The notes under the pieces: generated by a model
Databases searched by the model: none
What the model saw: only the letters and a program-made list of their open reading frames with translations
Told to the model about the DNA's origin: nothing
Shown: positions 1 to 8,713 of the stretch, in pieces
Position numbering within the stretch: position 1 is the first letter of the stretch
Layout of the letters: every line of letters starts with the position of its first letter
Translations under genes and position numbers: made by a program
NCBI GenBank assembly: GCA_016748015.1
Contig: JAAOMT010000664.1
Coordinates: 85,286-100,149 of the forward strand
Direction: 5' to 3'
Origin: Geosiphon pyriformis
Lineage: Eukaryota; Glomeromycota; Glomeromycetes; Archaeosporales; Geosiphonaceae
DNA length: 14,864 nt

Positions 1-173
1 CATAATCTAATATTAATCTTGTCCTTTGGAAAACGAACAGAGTTTTCTATACTAGCTAAGCGGAATTTTCCCACAAGATAACCTTCCTCCCCCAAAAATT
101 TCAGGGCCAAGCACGACATCGATATTAGCCCAAACAATAAAACAAATAATGCCGCAATTTTAAATACCACATC
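1..173 (-). CDS. Partial exon of a membrane or secreted protein (5' exon and 3' part missing)
   Basis: Read on the minus strand from 173 to 1, this is an uninterrupted frame of 57 codons that runs off the window edge. It begins right after an AG (175-174) and is preceded in frame by a TAA, so it is best read as an internal exon in phase 0 after a splice acceptor, not as a start exon. The first 25 or so residues are strongly hydrophobic (KIAALFVLLFGLISMSC), like a first transmembrane helix or signal anchor. A mixed soluble stretch containing Gly, Glu and Lys follows. Its base composition is clearly richer in GC than the flanking DNA, which supports coding. The pattern of a short N-terminal tail, one helix and then an extracytoplasmic loop would fit a Sur7/PalI or claudin-like four-helix protein, but this is a guess. 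The first exon was not located. No ATG exon with a matching phase-0 donor was obvious in 180-480. Confidence 0.5.
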
Positions 174-476
174 CTTTTAATCACAACATCAAAATGTTAT
201 TTATCAATTTTTAACATTAAGATTATATTAAAATTCATTCATTAATTAAATGTTTCATCAAAATAGTGATTAATCAAGAGATAATAAATTTTCGTACCAA
301 AATTTGGTTTCTTTTTTCCGTTCCCAAGTCCCTTTAAAAAGATTAGCATATTAAAACAAAAATCAGCTTTATTGCTAATAATATTTATCATTGTTATTGT
401 TTAAAGATTTTTCAAAGGGACAACTTTGAAAAATTTTGACTTATTTTCCGATTAATAAAATCATTAATTGGAATGA

Positions 477-565
<89 letters not shown>

Positions 566-1420
566 GTTTAATATTGTTGAATATACTTGTGACCGTGTAA
601 ATAATAGTCTGCTAAAAAGGTAAAAGTACATTTTTTTGATTCTCGGGATTTTCTAATTTTATTTCATATTTTGTTAAACCATCATTTAGCTATGTAACAT
701 ACTAATAAATAATAATACATAATAGGATCCGAATTTACGTAGTTTGAACTTGCACCGAGTAAAAAACCATCAGGTTTAATTACTATTATGATTCCAAATT
801 GTATTTCTTGCCGAGTTGAGAAAATTTCCCGAGATTATTAGGGTTGATCAATAATTTTCGGATTAGGACAAAATTGGGTATTATCAATTTTTGTCATTGT
901 CTAGCCTTCCGAAACCCGTACTTCTTTGGTCCATTTTCATCATGTGCTTTTATATACATACGTGGTCATTGGATCAAGAGAAATATCAAGAACAGGTAAT
1001 CCGAGCGAATCTACAATTCCCTTTTCGTCAAGTCTAAAAAGGTTTACAAACAAAAACTAAAAACGAGAAAAACATACAAAATGTCAATCTTTTATAGATC
1101 AATGCCGCAAAGTAATTTTTGCACTGCATGTTCACTTTGCCGTTTAGGGAAGTTTAAAAGTACAAAATGGAAATAAACAAATAACCTATATAGAACGATA
1201 AAACAATGACATGATGCGTTTACAGAAATTTTTTTTGAAACCCATTTTAAATATGAGTCAAAGTTGTGACCCATAGGAATTAACCTCCAACCCAATCACA
1301 AATAAAACAAGGCAAAGACGGTTGAACGTGTGTAAAATTTGCATGTATATATTTTTGTCTTCAGCCAAGACCTCTGTTTACAAAGAAATATCACAACTAT
1401 ACAAAAGAAAACCTAGATTT
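174..1420. other. Intergenic DNA, no gene seen
   Basis: AT-rich spacer that presumably includes the upstream intron and promoter of the gene at 1-173. The only structured element is the (TTA)n run at 478-565. Short open frames here, such as the minus-strand one at 1092-1295, have no recognisable motif or coding bias. Confidence 0.5.
478..565. repeat. (TTA)n microsatellite, about 29 copies
   Basis: An 88-bp perfect TTA/TAA trinucleotide run. It is uninterrupted, which suggests recent expansion and likely length variation between strains. Confidence 0.97.
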
Positions 1421-1504
1421 ATGACTGACGTTCAGAAAGTTAGTTCTTTCTCAAAATTCTCGTCAAAAAGGAGAAAGTGGATTCTTCATTAACTACTACC
1501 AAAA

Positions 1505-1732
1505 TTGTATCTGATGAATTTTTTTTACTCTACTAAGATAATTATCTCCATGATGACGAAAGGAAGTATAAGAAAACTGGTTACAAGGAAAAAGGATGGA
1601 GCAGCAACTCGAATAAAGAAAGAGTTATTAAAACAAAGGGAGGGGGAGTTTTCAAAATTATTATTACAAGTGGATTCGTCAATTAAAAATTCACGGATCA
1701 AAGAAAACGAATATTCGCAAAAAAAAAAATAA
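1505..1732 (+). CDS. Doubtful small lysine-rich reading frame
   Basis: A 75-codon frame whose second half is very basic and helix-prone, with many Lys, Arg, Glu and Gln residues (for example GAATRIKKELLKQREGEF), ending in a lysine run encoded by an A tract. No domain is recognised. A better start may be one of the two consecutive ATGs near 1550, which would give about 60 residues. An upstream ATG frame at about 1422 stops after roughly 23 codons and could only be joined by an intron with a weak donor. Codon composition is a little less AT-biased than the spacer around it. It could be a small gene, a decayed exon or chance. Transcript evidence is needed to call it real. Confidence 0.18.
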   Translation: MYLMNFFYSTKIIISMMTKGSIRKLVTRKKDGAATRIKKELLKQREGEFSKLLLQVDSSIKNSRIKENEYSQKKK

Positions 1733-1833
1733 AGGGAAAAAAGGGGAAGGTGAAAATGTTACAGAGGTGATGAAATACATCCATGCCCGAGATATTAACT
1801 TACGTCATTAATTGTAAGTGCAGATGGATGATA

Positions 1834-1888
1834 ATGATGATGATGATGATGATGATGATGGTGGTGGTAGTGGTTATGGTGGTGATGG
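1834..1888. repeat. (ATG)n / (GTG)n microsatellite
   Basis: Nine perfect ATG units (1834-1860) run into a degenerate GTG/GTT/ATG tract. It lies about 190 bp beyond the stop codon of the MADS-box gene and is not in any credible coding frame. Confidence 0.93.
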
Positions 1889-2075
1889 AATAAAGAAAAA
1901 AAAATGCAAGAAAATCGAAAATTTTTGTGCATGAAAGAAGGGTTGCCGATCGACATGAACATCAGTCTTACCTACAATATAACCAAATAGGCCAAAAAGA
2001 AAAAGAAATAAAAAATAAAAACTTCAGTATGTTTATCTTCTTGATCGTAGTAGTATTTAATACGCTGGGATTCCT

Positions 2076-3311
2076 TCACTTTTTTTCGGGCGATTGATTT
2101 GGGAATTGTTGAACTTTGCCATTTCCGTTTGGATTGCCATTTTGTCCACCAGCCCAATAATTTCCTGATGGCATGTAAGGGGAACTATTTGGTCCGTATT
2201 GGAGATATTGTTGACCGTGTTGTGGTGGATATTGCGCTGGAATGTAGTTTGAAGATAATCCGGAAGTGTTCATCGGTAGATTATTAGGCATATTGTATTG
2301 ACCTCCAAAACCCAAGTTGCCGAGCGTGTTTGCTGGTACATAGTTGGGGATTGGACCGCCCGATGATTGATGCTGTGCATTGACGCACCAAATGGAAGAG
2401 GATGTACAAACATAGAGAGATCAGATAAACCGGCTTACCTAGTCACATGGGAGTGACAAGTTTTTCAATTCACATTATAACGGGAGGGAAGTTTTACGAG
2501 TTTATACCTTCCGTTCCTCATTATTATTATTATATAAATTGTCATTGTTACCATCCACTGGTGGAGTATCATTTCCATATACTGGAGGAGTTTGAGGAGG
2601 TCTTGACTAATAAATTTGATAAAAGTTGGATTTAAAATTTAAAAATCAATCAATCAATCAATCAATAAATAAATAAATAGTTAGTGATCAATTCTTTATT
2701 ATTCTTACTGGAGCTGCTTCTGAAGTTTGAGGATCTGGCGCGTTTAAACACGCTTGGATAAGATTTTTGCCTTCTGGTTTTGTGACAAGTGGTTGAAGTT
2801 TTGGAGTGGTAAAAGTGTAAACAAGTCCTGTTTCAGATACCACTAAAAGAAGTACTTGTGTGCCTGTCAATGTACTAAGTTCGTATGCCTATTTGAGAAT
2901 CAAAATTATAGAAAATAAGATTAATATTTTTTGATTAATAAAATATGAAAAAACATTAAATTATTTTCTCCTTTTGATCAAGAGGATAAAAAGTAAAAGG
3001 AATCGAATCGAATCGAATCGAATCAAATCAAAACATTCATTAGAAATTTTGAAATATTTTACCTTTTTCATTATACCGGCCTTTCGTTTACTAAAGGTAA
3101 TGTGACGTCTACTTTTATCATCAATGTATTCAATTTTAATCTTGCGACGACCAGCACGCTTCTCTGGTTTAGATTCATCATCAACATCAGATTCACCTTC
3201 GTCATCTTCGAGTTCACGTTTAGAACCTCGAGGTGTGACTTGTTCAGGTAGGTCACCAGGATGACCACTAGCACTGCTTGTCTTTCGTTGTGGTGTGGTT
3301 AAGTTACTCAT
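2076..3311 (-). CDS. MCM1: MADS-box transcription factor, Mcm1/SRF type, four exons
   Basis: Sequence-specific nuclear regulator. Fungal Mcm1 proteins bind CArg/P-box DNA as dimers with partner factors and control cell-cycle, mating-type and metabolic genes. My exon model on the minus strand is 3311-3063, 2888-2709, 2606-2508 and 2372-2076. All introns are GT-AG and phase 0 (174, 102 and 135 nt), giving 274 residues. Residues 1-53 are hydrophilic with an acidic run (34-48) and a Lys/Arg-rich junction. The MADS domain starts at about 54 (GRRKIKIEYIDD) and continues through FSKRKAGIMKK. Exon 2 supplies AYELSTLTGTQVLLLVVSET and the SAM-type extension ending LIQACLNAP. These blocks match Mcm1/SRF almost exactly, which makes it type I, not MEF2-like. 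The C-terminal 130 residues are rich in Pro, Gln, Asn, Gly and Tyr, as in an activation region. Intron 1 splits the MADS box directly after MKK. The ATG at 3311 is the first in frame. The exon 3/4 join is the least certain part. Confidence 0.93.
2373..2507 (-). other. Intron 3 of the MADS-box gene, with an internal AG|GTAAG junction
   Basis: Donor GTATAA at 2507 and acceptor CACAG ending at 2373. Inside it, on the coding strand, ACTAG (ending 2439) is followed directly by GTAAG (starting 2438). That splits the interval into two potential introns of 69 and 66 nt with no exon between them. Both lengths are plausible for fungal introns. Stopping at the internal acceptor would lead to a TGA six codons later. 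Confidence 0.6.
2644..2679. repeat. (AATC)n / (AAAT)n tetranucleotide run in intron 2
   Basis: About six AATC units followed by three AAAT units, lying wholly inside intron 2 of the MADS-box gene (2607-2708). Confidence 0.9.
2889..3062 (-). other. Intron 1 of the MADS-box gene
   Basis: Coding-strand donor GTAAAA directly follows the AAG codon of MKK, and the acceptor ...AAATAG precedes GCATACGAA (Ala-Tyr-Glu). Splicing restores the uninterrupted MADS core. Without splicing, the frame reads 33 non-homologous residues to a stop at 2961. Confidence 0.92.
3001..3029. repeat. (AATCG)n pentanucleotide run in intron 1
   Basis: Four AATCG units followed by two AATCA variants. The last two copies differ by G to A at the CpG position, which fits deamination of a CpG-containing repeat. 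Confidence 0.9.
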
Positions 3312-3670
3312 TTTTGAACGAATAATTTGTTATTGGAAATAACTTTGAGTTGATAACTATTGTGAAGTTAATTGAGATGATGACAAGAGGAGAGGATGGA
3401 TATGCGTATATGCGTTTTCGAAAAGTGAGGAAAAAAAATTGATATGGTAAAAAGTAGAGTTAGCGGACGGTTTTTTAACTATTGTTCCAGATATGTATGC
3501 GTGTTGTTTTTTCTTTAACTAGGTTTGGTAGCGTCACCAGGAATTAACAAGAGTTTAACATTTTCCCAAACAGAGTAGCAAACAAAGTGAAGCAGTTACC
3601 AAAAACGTTCACCAAGACATAAAGTTTTTTACGAGTTTCCCAAAAAACTTTTTGTACTCGATGAGTGTGT

Positions 3671-3674
<4 letters not shown>

Positions 3675-3703
<29 letters not shown>

Positions 3704-3770
3704 GTAACAATAATTATAATTATAATAATAATAATAGTAATATTACTATTATTGTTATTACTATTATAAT
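3675..3770. repeat. (AAT)n microsatellite with internal palindrome
   Basis: Nine or so TAA/AAT units followed by AAT-rich imperfect copies. Within it, 3730-3753 is a perfect palindrome with two 12-nt arms (left arm AATAATAGTAAT). Confidence 0.93.
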
Positions 3771-3992
3771 TTTGACTAAGTACCTTTTTTTTTTCTTCTC
3801 TTGTGAACTTTTTGGTGCAAAAAAAGCGTGTTGTGCAGCGAGAAAATAGCTTGTATATATCTTTTATAACTTTCACAATAACAACAAAAAGAATAAAAAG
3901 CGCGCGAGTGATAGTAGTAAATACAAAAAGAGAGAAACGAAAAGACGCAGTAACCGACCACCCACCAAAAAATTTTTTGGTAAAGTTAGTGG

Positions 3993-4030
3993 TAATAATA
4001 ATAGTAGTAAGTAGTAGTAGTAGTAGTAGT
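3993..4030. repeat. (TAA)n / (TAG)n microsatellite
   Basis: Short TAA run changing to about eight TAG/GTA units, with a single shift at 4010. Confidence 0.9.
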
Positions 4031-4327
4031 GGTGATAAGTGGTAAGCAGCAGGTGCAAAAGTGGAAAAGCGGGCTTGAACAAAAAAGGGACGAACGGAGA
4101 AACAAATGTCTGGACGGAAAAGGAGGTCGGATTTTATAAGTTATTAGATTCCAAAGCGGGTAATGGAATGGGCGCACCATTCATCGCCGCGATTTGCACC
4201 AAAATGGGGGTTGTTATTTTTATGATTTGTTAGGGTTAGGTCAATAATCAGAAGTTACATGAACCAAATGATTTCAATAGTATTAGTGGCTATTTTCTAT
4301 AGATTTCTATAGAGAGCAGTATGAACA

Positions 4328-4388
4328 GTATGTGTGTATGTGTGTGTTTTTGTGTGTGTTGTGTGTTGTGTGTGTGTGTGTTGTATGT
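4328..4388. repeat. GT-rich (TG)n tract
   Basis: Imperfect TG dinucleotide tract with interspersed TTTTG and TTG units. Alternating purine and pyrimidine of this length can adopt Z-DNA, but no function is shown by the sequence. Confidence 0.88.
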
Positions 4389-4884
4389 ATTTACTCTGAA
4401 AAAGGTTGTGTAATATTGAATTTATGATAAATTAAAAAAAATTTTTTTTTTAAAGTGAAAAATTGTCAATTGTGAAAATGACTAAAAAATGATGTAGTCC
4501 AAAAAGTTCATGAGATGATTATTTATTATTATGATGATGATGACCTTTTTAAAATATTATACATAGTTTAGTTTAAAATAAAATATTGTGAAACATCAAA
4601 AGAGTAGAAGGCAAAAAAAAACGCCCAAAACCCGTTCTAATCAAGAAATGAAACGGATGGCTGTTGTGGTCTCCGAGTTAGGTGACCACTGTTGTTCAAC
4701 AAACCAAAAATAGAAATGTATGTAAGTCATTTCTATAAAAGTATTAGTGTAAATCATCTTTTAGCCAGTCAATCTCAAGAGTGTGACAGCGTAGTAAAGA
4801 TTCCGAACAAAGAAAGACTTTTGCGTTGCTGCTGATGAGAAAACTCAAGGCACGTCACATTGGCTCAAACACAAAGAATTGCAG

Positions 4885-4920
4885 TGTTGTTGTTTTTGTT
4901 GTTGTTGTTGTTGTTGTTAC

Positions 4921-4960
<40 letters not shown>

Positions 4961-4987
4961 ATTGTTGTTACTGTTGTTGTTGTTGTG
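4885..4987. repeat. (TTG)n microsatellite, about 100 bp
   Basis: Nearly pure TGT/TTG repeat interrupted by TTT, TAC and TAT variants. On the minus strand it is (CAA)n. The poly-Cys and poly-Val frames it creates on the plus strand are translation artefacts. Confidence 0.96.
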
Positions 4988-6221
4988 GCTCCCATTTTAA
5001 ACAGACTGGTTTTTCTTCATCTCGAAATTTTTTTGACTTTTCATCTAATATTAAAAATTTTTTTTTTTTCCTAATTTTCTCCTCCACTCTCTCTTTTTCC
5101 CTTTTAACTACTAATAGATTACCAAACTAGACTAAAACAACAAAAGATTAGAGATAAAAGTAACACCACATTGCAGGTAAACAACATACACAAATAAGAA
5201 AATAATAGACCGGCGGACCGGCAAAGCGGCATTAACATAAGGAAAAAGCAAACATTGAGCTGCTCCTCCGACTTGATACGATACATTTTCGAAAAGTCAA
5301 TCTGCACATCTCTGCACATTGTTCCCAACAAAAATGGAGAACGAGCGACATCGGCAATTAAGAATTTGGTTTGATTCTTGAATATCTACTTGTACGTTGA
5401 AAGTCTTTTGAATTTGAATGAAATTCCATTCTTTTAATTATGATTTAATCTTTTGAAGTTTCATTTCATATTTTCTAATCTGGGAAAATCGTGTAAAAAT
5501 CTTAAAAAATTATCTTGGGTCTCTTGGACAAAAAGCATGTGTTACAAGAAATGTTCTTGAATTCCAAGTTTTGCTTCTTTTCTGAATCACTATTTTATTT
5601 AATTTTCTATAAAACAGTACTATAATACTCGAATCTATATGAGCCTTAATCTAACGTACTTTGAAGATTAAACGGTGACACAAAAGAGAAATGACGAATT
5701 TTGTATCACTTAGAAAAGTGAAAAAGTAAAGCCACACTGACCACAAAACTTGTCCCCATTTTCAAAGAGAGTGAAGAGAAGTCCTCCCCTCATCCATAAC
5801 GTTGTGCACAGAAATGCTACACACACTGTTCAACATAATAATAAAAACTGCATGTGCGATTGATCATTCGAAACAATTCAATCATTCCCCACATTATTCC
5901 TTATGCGTCTCTATCGGTCTTTGCGGGTTTTACTTCTATTGATTTTTCCTTTCTCTGAATTTTAACTCGGGAGTCTTTGGTGTCATGTTGTCGCGAGTTT
6001 GAATCTCATATGAATCGAATCAGCTTTCAATTAAAAAAAAATTTAATTGTGTGATTTGATAATTGGTTACCGACGATAGTTCGTGCCGTACACGCAATTA
6101 TCAAGTTTTTAAAGTCAAAGTATCTGTAAAAAAAAAAAAAAATTGTCATTGAAACCTCCTTGTCGGGGATGTCGCGTCGCGCCAACTAGCAGGAGTTCCG
6201 ACATTGCAGAGCAAATAACAC

Positions 6222-6278
6222 TGTTGGTGCATAATAATTAGTATCGATAACTTATTATATCGCTATTATACATCAACA
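6222..6278. repeat. Imperfect inverted repeat (hairpin potential)
   Basis: Arms 6222-6236 (TGTTGGTGCATAATA) and 6264-6278 (TATTATACATCAACA) pair over 15 nt with one G-T wobble and one C-A mismatch, around a 27-nt spacer. It could be a small structured RNA, a remnant of a miniature inverted-repeat element, or chance in AT-rich DNA. Confidence 0.45.
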
Positions 6279-6426
6279 CCTTCGCGGCGTCAACAACAAA
6301 CACTGTCTGTGTATATGAAAGCTCGTAGCGGGGCAAAACTTTCTGATCCAATTGATTTATGAATTGAGATTGCCAATAGGGAATTGGAGAAATACACCAT
6401 TTTTATCTTTGGTGTTGCAGATTTTA

Positions 6427-6436
6427 CCAAATTAGG
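6427..6436. promoter_or_regulatory. CArg-box match, CC(A/T)6GG
   Basis: CCAAATTAGG is an exact match to the SRF/Mcm1 CArg consensus. It lies about 3.1 kb upstream of the Mcm1-type gene. Autoregulation is possible, but the distance is large for a fungal promoter and one match in AT-rich DNA is weak evidence. Confidence 0.2.
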
Positions 6437-6822
6437 TTGGTTTAAAGATTCAAGTTGAATGAACTCCTAAATTTATAATCCGAGTTTTAATAGATTCCCA
6501 CATGATTCCCACGGCTCCTATTCTAAACTGAATGTTCCCAAGATTTATTGGCCCCATCAATCCTAACAAAAATCTTTGCCATCGAACTTGTTTCAATTTT
6601 CCGTCTCAAAGAATTTTTGAGAAAAAGATTATTTATTCATGTCTCCAGGACTACGTAGGTTGTCTCAGACTAATCGTCAGTCAACCATTCATCACCACTA
6701 AAGTGGGAAAATCTTTGGCGATTCTTCTTTAATAATGATCCAATGACTAGGTATTATTGGATTGGTGATTCTGGTTGTAGTATCTCAATCGACGCGGTCA
6801 ACATTTTCATTGCGGACAATTC

Positions 6823-7047
6823 ATGTGTGAATTACTAGAAATTTTATTAGTTGCATCTGCCACGATTCAGACAGCTTTTTTCTCGTTTCAAAAAAAAAAT
6901 TTACTCAATTTTTCTAGTGATTCAGTTTCTTCCTCGCTTTTTCTCCCACCAACCAAATTGATTAAATGCGATTCTGGTCATCTATATCGAGACAACAATC
7001 ATCCAAATCTTTGTGCCGCGTGTGAGCACCACGAAAAACCATCATAA
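6823..7047 (+). CDS. Doubtful small Cys/His-containing reading frame
   Basis: A 74-codon frame from ATG to TAA. The C-terminal part (KCDSGHLYRDNNHPNLCAACE) has a Cys-x2-Gly-His ... Cys-x2-Cys spacing that could bind zinc, and the DNA of that part is less AT-rich than its surroundings. The N-terminal part is hydrophobic and unremarkable. No family is recognised. It could be a last exon of an unannotated gene, a decayed gene or chance. No splice partner was identified. Confidence 0.18.
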   Translation: MCELLEILLVASATIQTAFFSFQKKNLLNFSSDSVSSSLFLPPTKLIKCDSGHLYRDNNHPNLCAACEHHEKPS

Positions 7048-7188
7048 TGTGAAATGGTGAAACGGAAAAACATAAAACTTATTAAGTGAAAAGATGACTG
7101 TCATCGAATTTTTCTATCAAATCTGGAAAAAGATGTGTCATCATTTCTGTGGTTTTATTCATTTCTTCTTTTGGGTCTTACCTACAAG

Positions 7189-7200
7189 CTGCACGTGCAG
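7189..7200. promoter_or_regulatory. 12-bp palindrome centred on an E-box (CACGTG)
   Basis: CTGCACGTGCAG is a perfect palindrome that contains CACGTG, the core bound by bHLH factors such as Pho4/Cbf1 types. There is no adjacent convincing gene, so a regulatory role is only possible. Confidence 0.22.
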
Positions 7201-8082
7201 AACAACAAACAAAAAAGTACAAATCTTTGAGAAGCAGCCGAGCGCGAAGCCACTCCAGAAATGCTTTTAATGGGTTTTTTTCGCAGATCAATGGTTGTAA
7301 ACTTTAATAAATGATAATGTCTTGGAGTAAATCAAAACCAAACAAAAGAGCCGGTTTTTTATTTACAGCTTTCCCTAGATTTCTAATTTATCGAAATTTG
7401 TGAAAGTCTGAAACCAGTCTCCCAGAAGCAGAAATAGATAAGAGCGGTGTCAACTTTTTAAGCCAAAATATTATTTCGTTAATGAGGATTAGCCTTTAAA
7501 AATTGACAATTTGGTAATAAGGTTGTTTGTTCCAGTATACTCAATTTAGCATTAATTGAATGATTTGCCGTGCAAATCTAAATTAATTTTATTTTTTATA
7601 TCTTATTCAGTGATCTCATGATCCAGAAAACCAATTTCGGCGCATAATAAATTAGGTCAAAATTTTCAAAACACATTTCTGCAAATTTATTTCATTTTAA
7701 TTGTTCTAGTTAAGCATTTTCTGTTTTTGTATAATAAACTAGACAATTATATTGGTTACCAATAACTTTTGTTTCATGTGAGAGAAAAATAATTTAATTA
7801 AAACTTTAATATTTTGAAAATTCTCAAATTTGTGATATCATAAATCTGACCTTCGATCTTTTATCATGTAAATAATATATATTCTTGTGATTCTAAAAGA
7901 TTTAGATTCGATCAAGATTTATGATAAAAAAAAAAAATTCTTGAAGCAATTTTTAGTTTGTGGATGTATTTGAAAATTAATTTATTATAATCTTTTTTTT
8001 TTTTTTTATTTTTCATGATTAACTGAATAAAAAAGCCAAAAACAAGATTTTGTTAAAAATATCATATTAATTAAAATAATAT

Positions 8083-8103
8083 TTATTATTATTATTATTA
8101 TTA

Positions 8104-8149
<46 letters not shown>
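8083..8149. repeat. (ATT)n microsatellite with one ATC
   Basis: About 22 ATT units, interrupted once by ATC near 8105. It marks the left shoulder of the AT-rich block. Confidence 0.95.
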
Positions 8150-8150
<1 letters not shown>

Positions 8151-8215
8151 AATACTTGGGATTTTATTAAATTTGAATATTTTGTTTACAGATTAAGAAA
8201 TCAATTAACAATTTA

Positions 8216-8245
8216 TTTTATTTTATTTTATTTTGTTTTATTTTT
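8216..8245. repeat. (TTTTA)n pentanucleotide run
   Basis: Six units of TTTTA, one with a G substitution. Confidence 0.9.
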
Positions 8246-8374
8246 AAATAATTTTCATTTTTCCAATTAAATTATATCAAATTCTAAAATTCTAAAAATT
8301 TGATTATTTTGTAATTAATTATAATATTTTTTTTAATAAAAAATAGCAATTTAATAAATTATAATTAGTAATAT

Positions 8375-8377
<3 letters not shown>

Positions 8378-8417
<40 letters not shown>
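8378..8417. repeat. (AAT)n microsatellite
   Basis: Thirteen perfect units of TAA/AAT inside the AT-rich block. Confidence 0.94.
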
Positions 8418-8419
<2 letters not shown>

Positions 8420-8690
8420 TAAAATCAAAAAAATTTAAGTAATTTGTTTATTAATTAGTTAATTTCAAAAATTATTTTCATCTTAATATTAAAATTAATT
8501 GCTTAAAAATAAAAATTTTATCTAAATTTTAAAGAAAAACTTATAAATTATTAATTATAATTATTAATAATCAAATTCAAACCTGCTTTTAAAATATCAA
8601 ATATTAAAGACAAAATATAAATATTATTATTTTAAATCAATAATTTTTAATCATAATTATTAACAAAATACTAATTTATATTTTTTTATT

Positions 8691-8713
8691 TTTATTTATT
8701 TATTTATTTATTT
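8691..8713. repeat. (TTTA)n tetranucleotide run
   Basis: About five to six TTTA units within the AT-rich block. Confidence 0.85.

Larger units (their letters stand above)
3312..6420. other. Long upstream region of the MADS-box gene; microsatellite-rich, no gene
   Basis: This is the promoter side of the minus-strand MADS-box gene. I see no frame with recognisable protein features. The apparent frames come from translated microsatellites (runs of Asn, Ile, Val or Cys). Separate entries describe the repeats. No clear TATA box or transcription start could be fixed. Confidence 0.6.
6437..7950. other. Intergenic DNA, no convincing gene
   Basis: Moderately AT-rich spacer with somewhat higher GC near 6150-6330 and 6900-7260. 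Apart from the doubtful frame at 6823-7047 and the palindrome at 7189-7200, nothing is recognisable. Confidence 0.5.

Noticed and set aside
1092-1295. Minus-strand 67-codon frame
   Set aside because: It has no family resemblance, no splice partner and background-like composition.
2099-2635. Plus-strand frames opposite the MADS-box gene
   Set aside because: They are antisense to exons 3 and 4 and intron 3. The minus strand has the recognisable protein and consistent splice sites.
3544-4180. Frames on both strands rich in Asn, Ile, Tyr, Thr or Ser
   Set aside because: They come from AAT and TAG microsatellites. The same stretch is open on both strands, as expected for low-complexity DNA.
4660-4704. 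tRNA-like or hairpin segment (GTGGTC ... GACCAC)
   Set aside because: It has only a 6-bp stem with a 12-nt loop and no cloverleaf, A-box or B-box arrangement.
4826-5130. Two overlapping frames encoding poly-Val or poly-Cys proteins
   Set aside because: They are translations of the TTG microsatellite in two frames. No non-repeat domain surrounds them.
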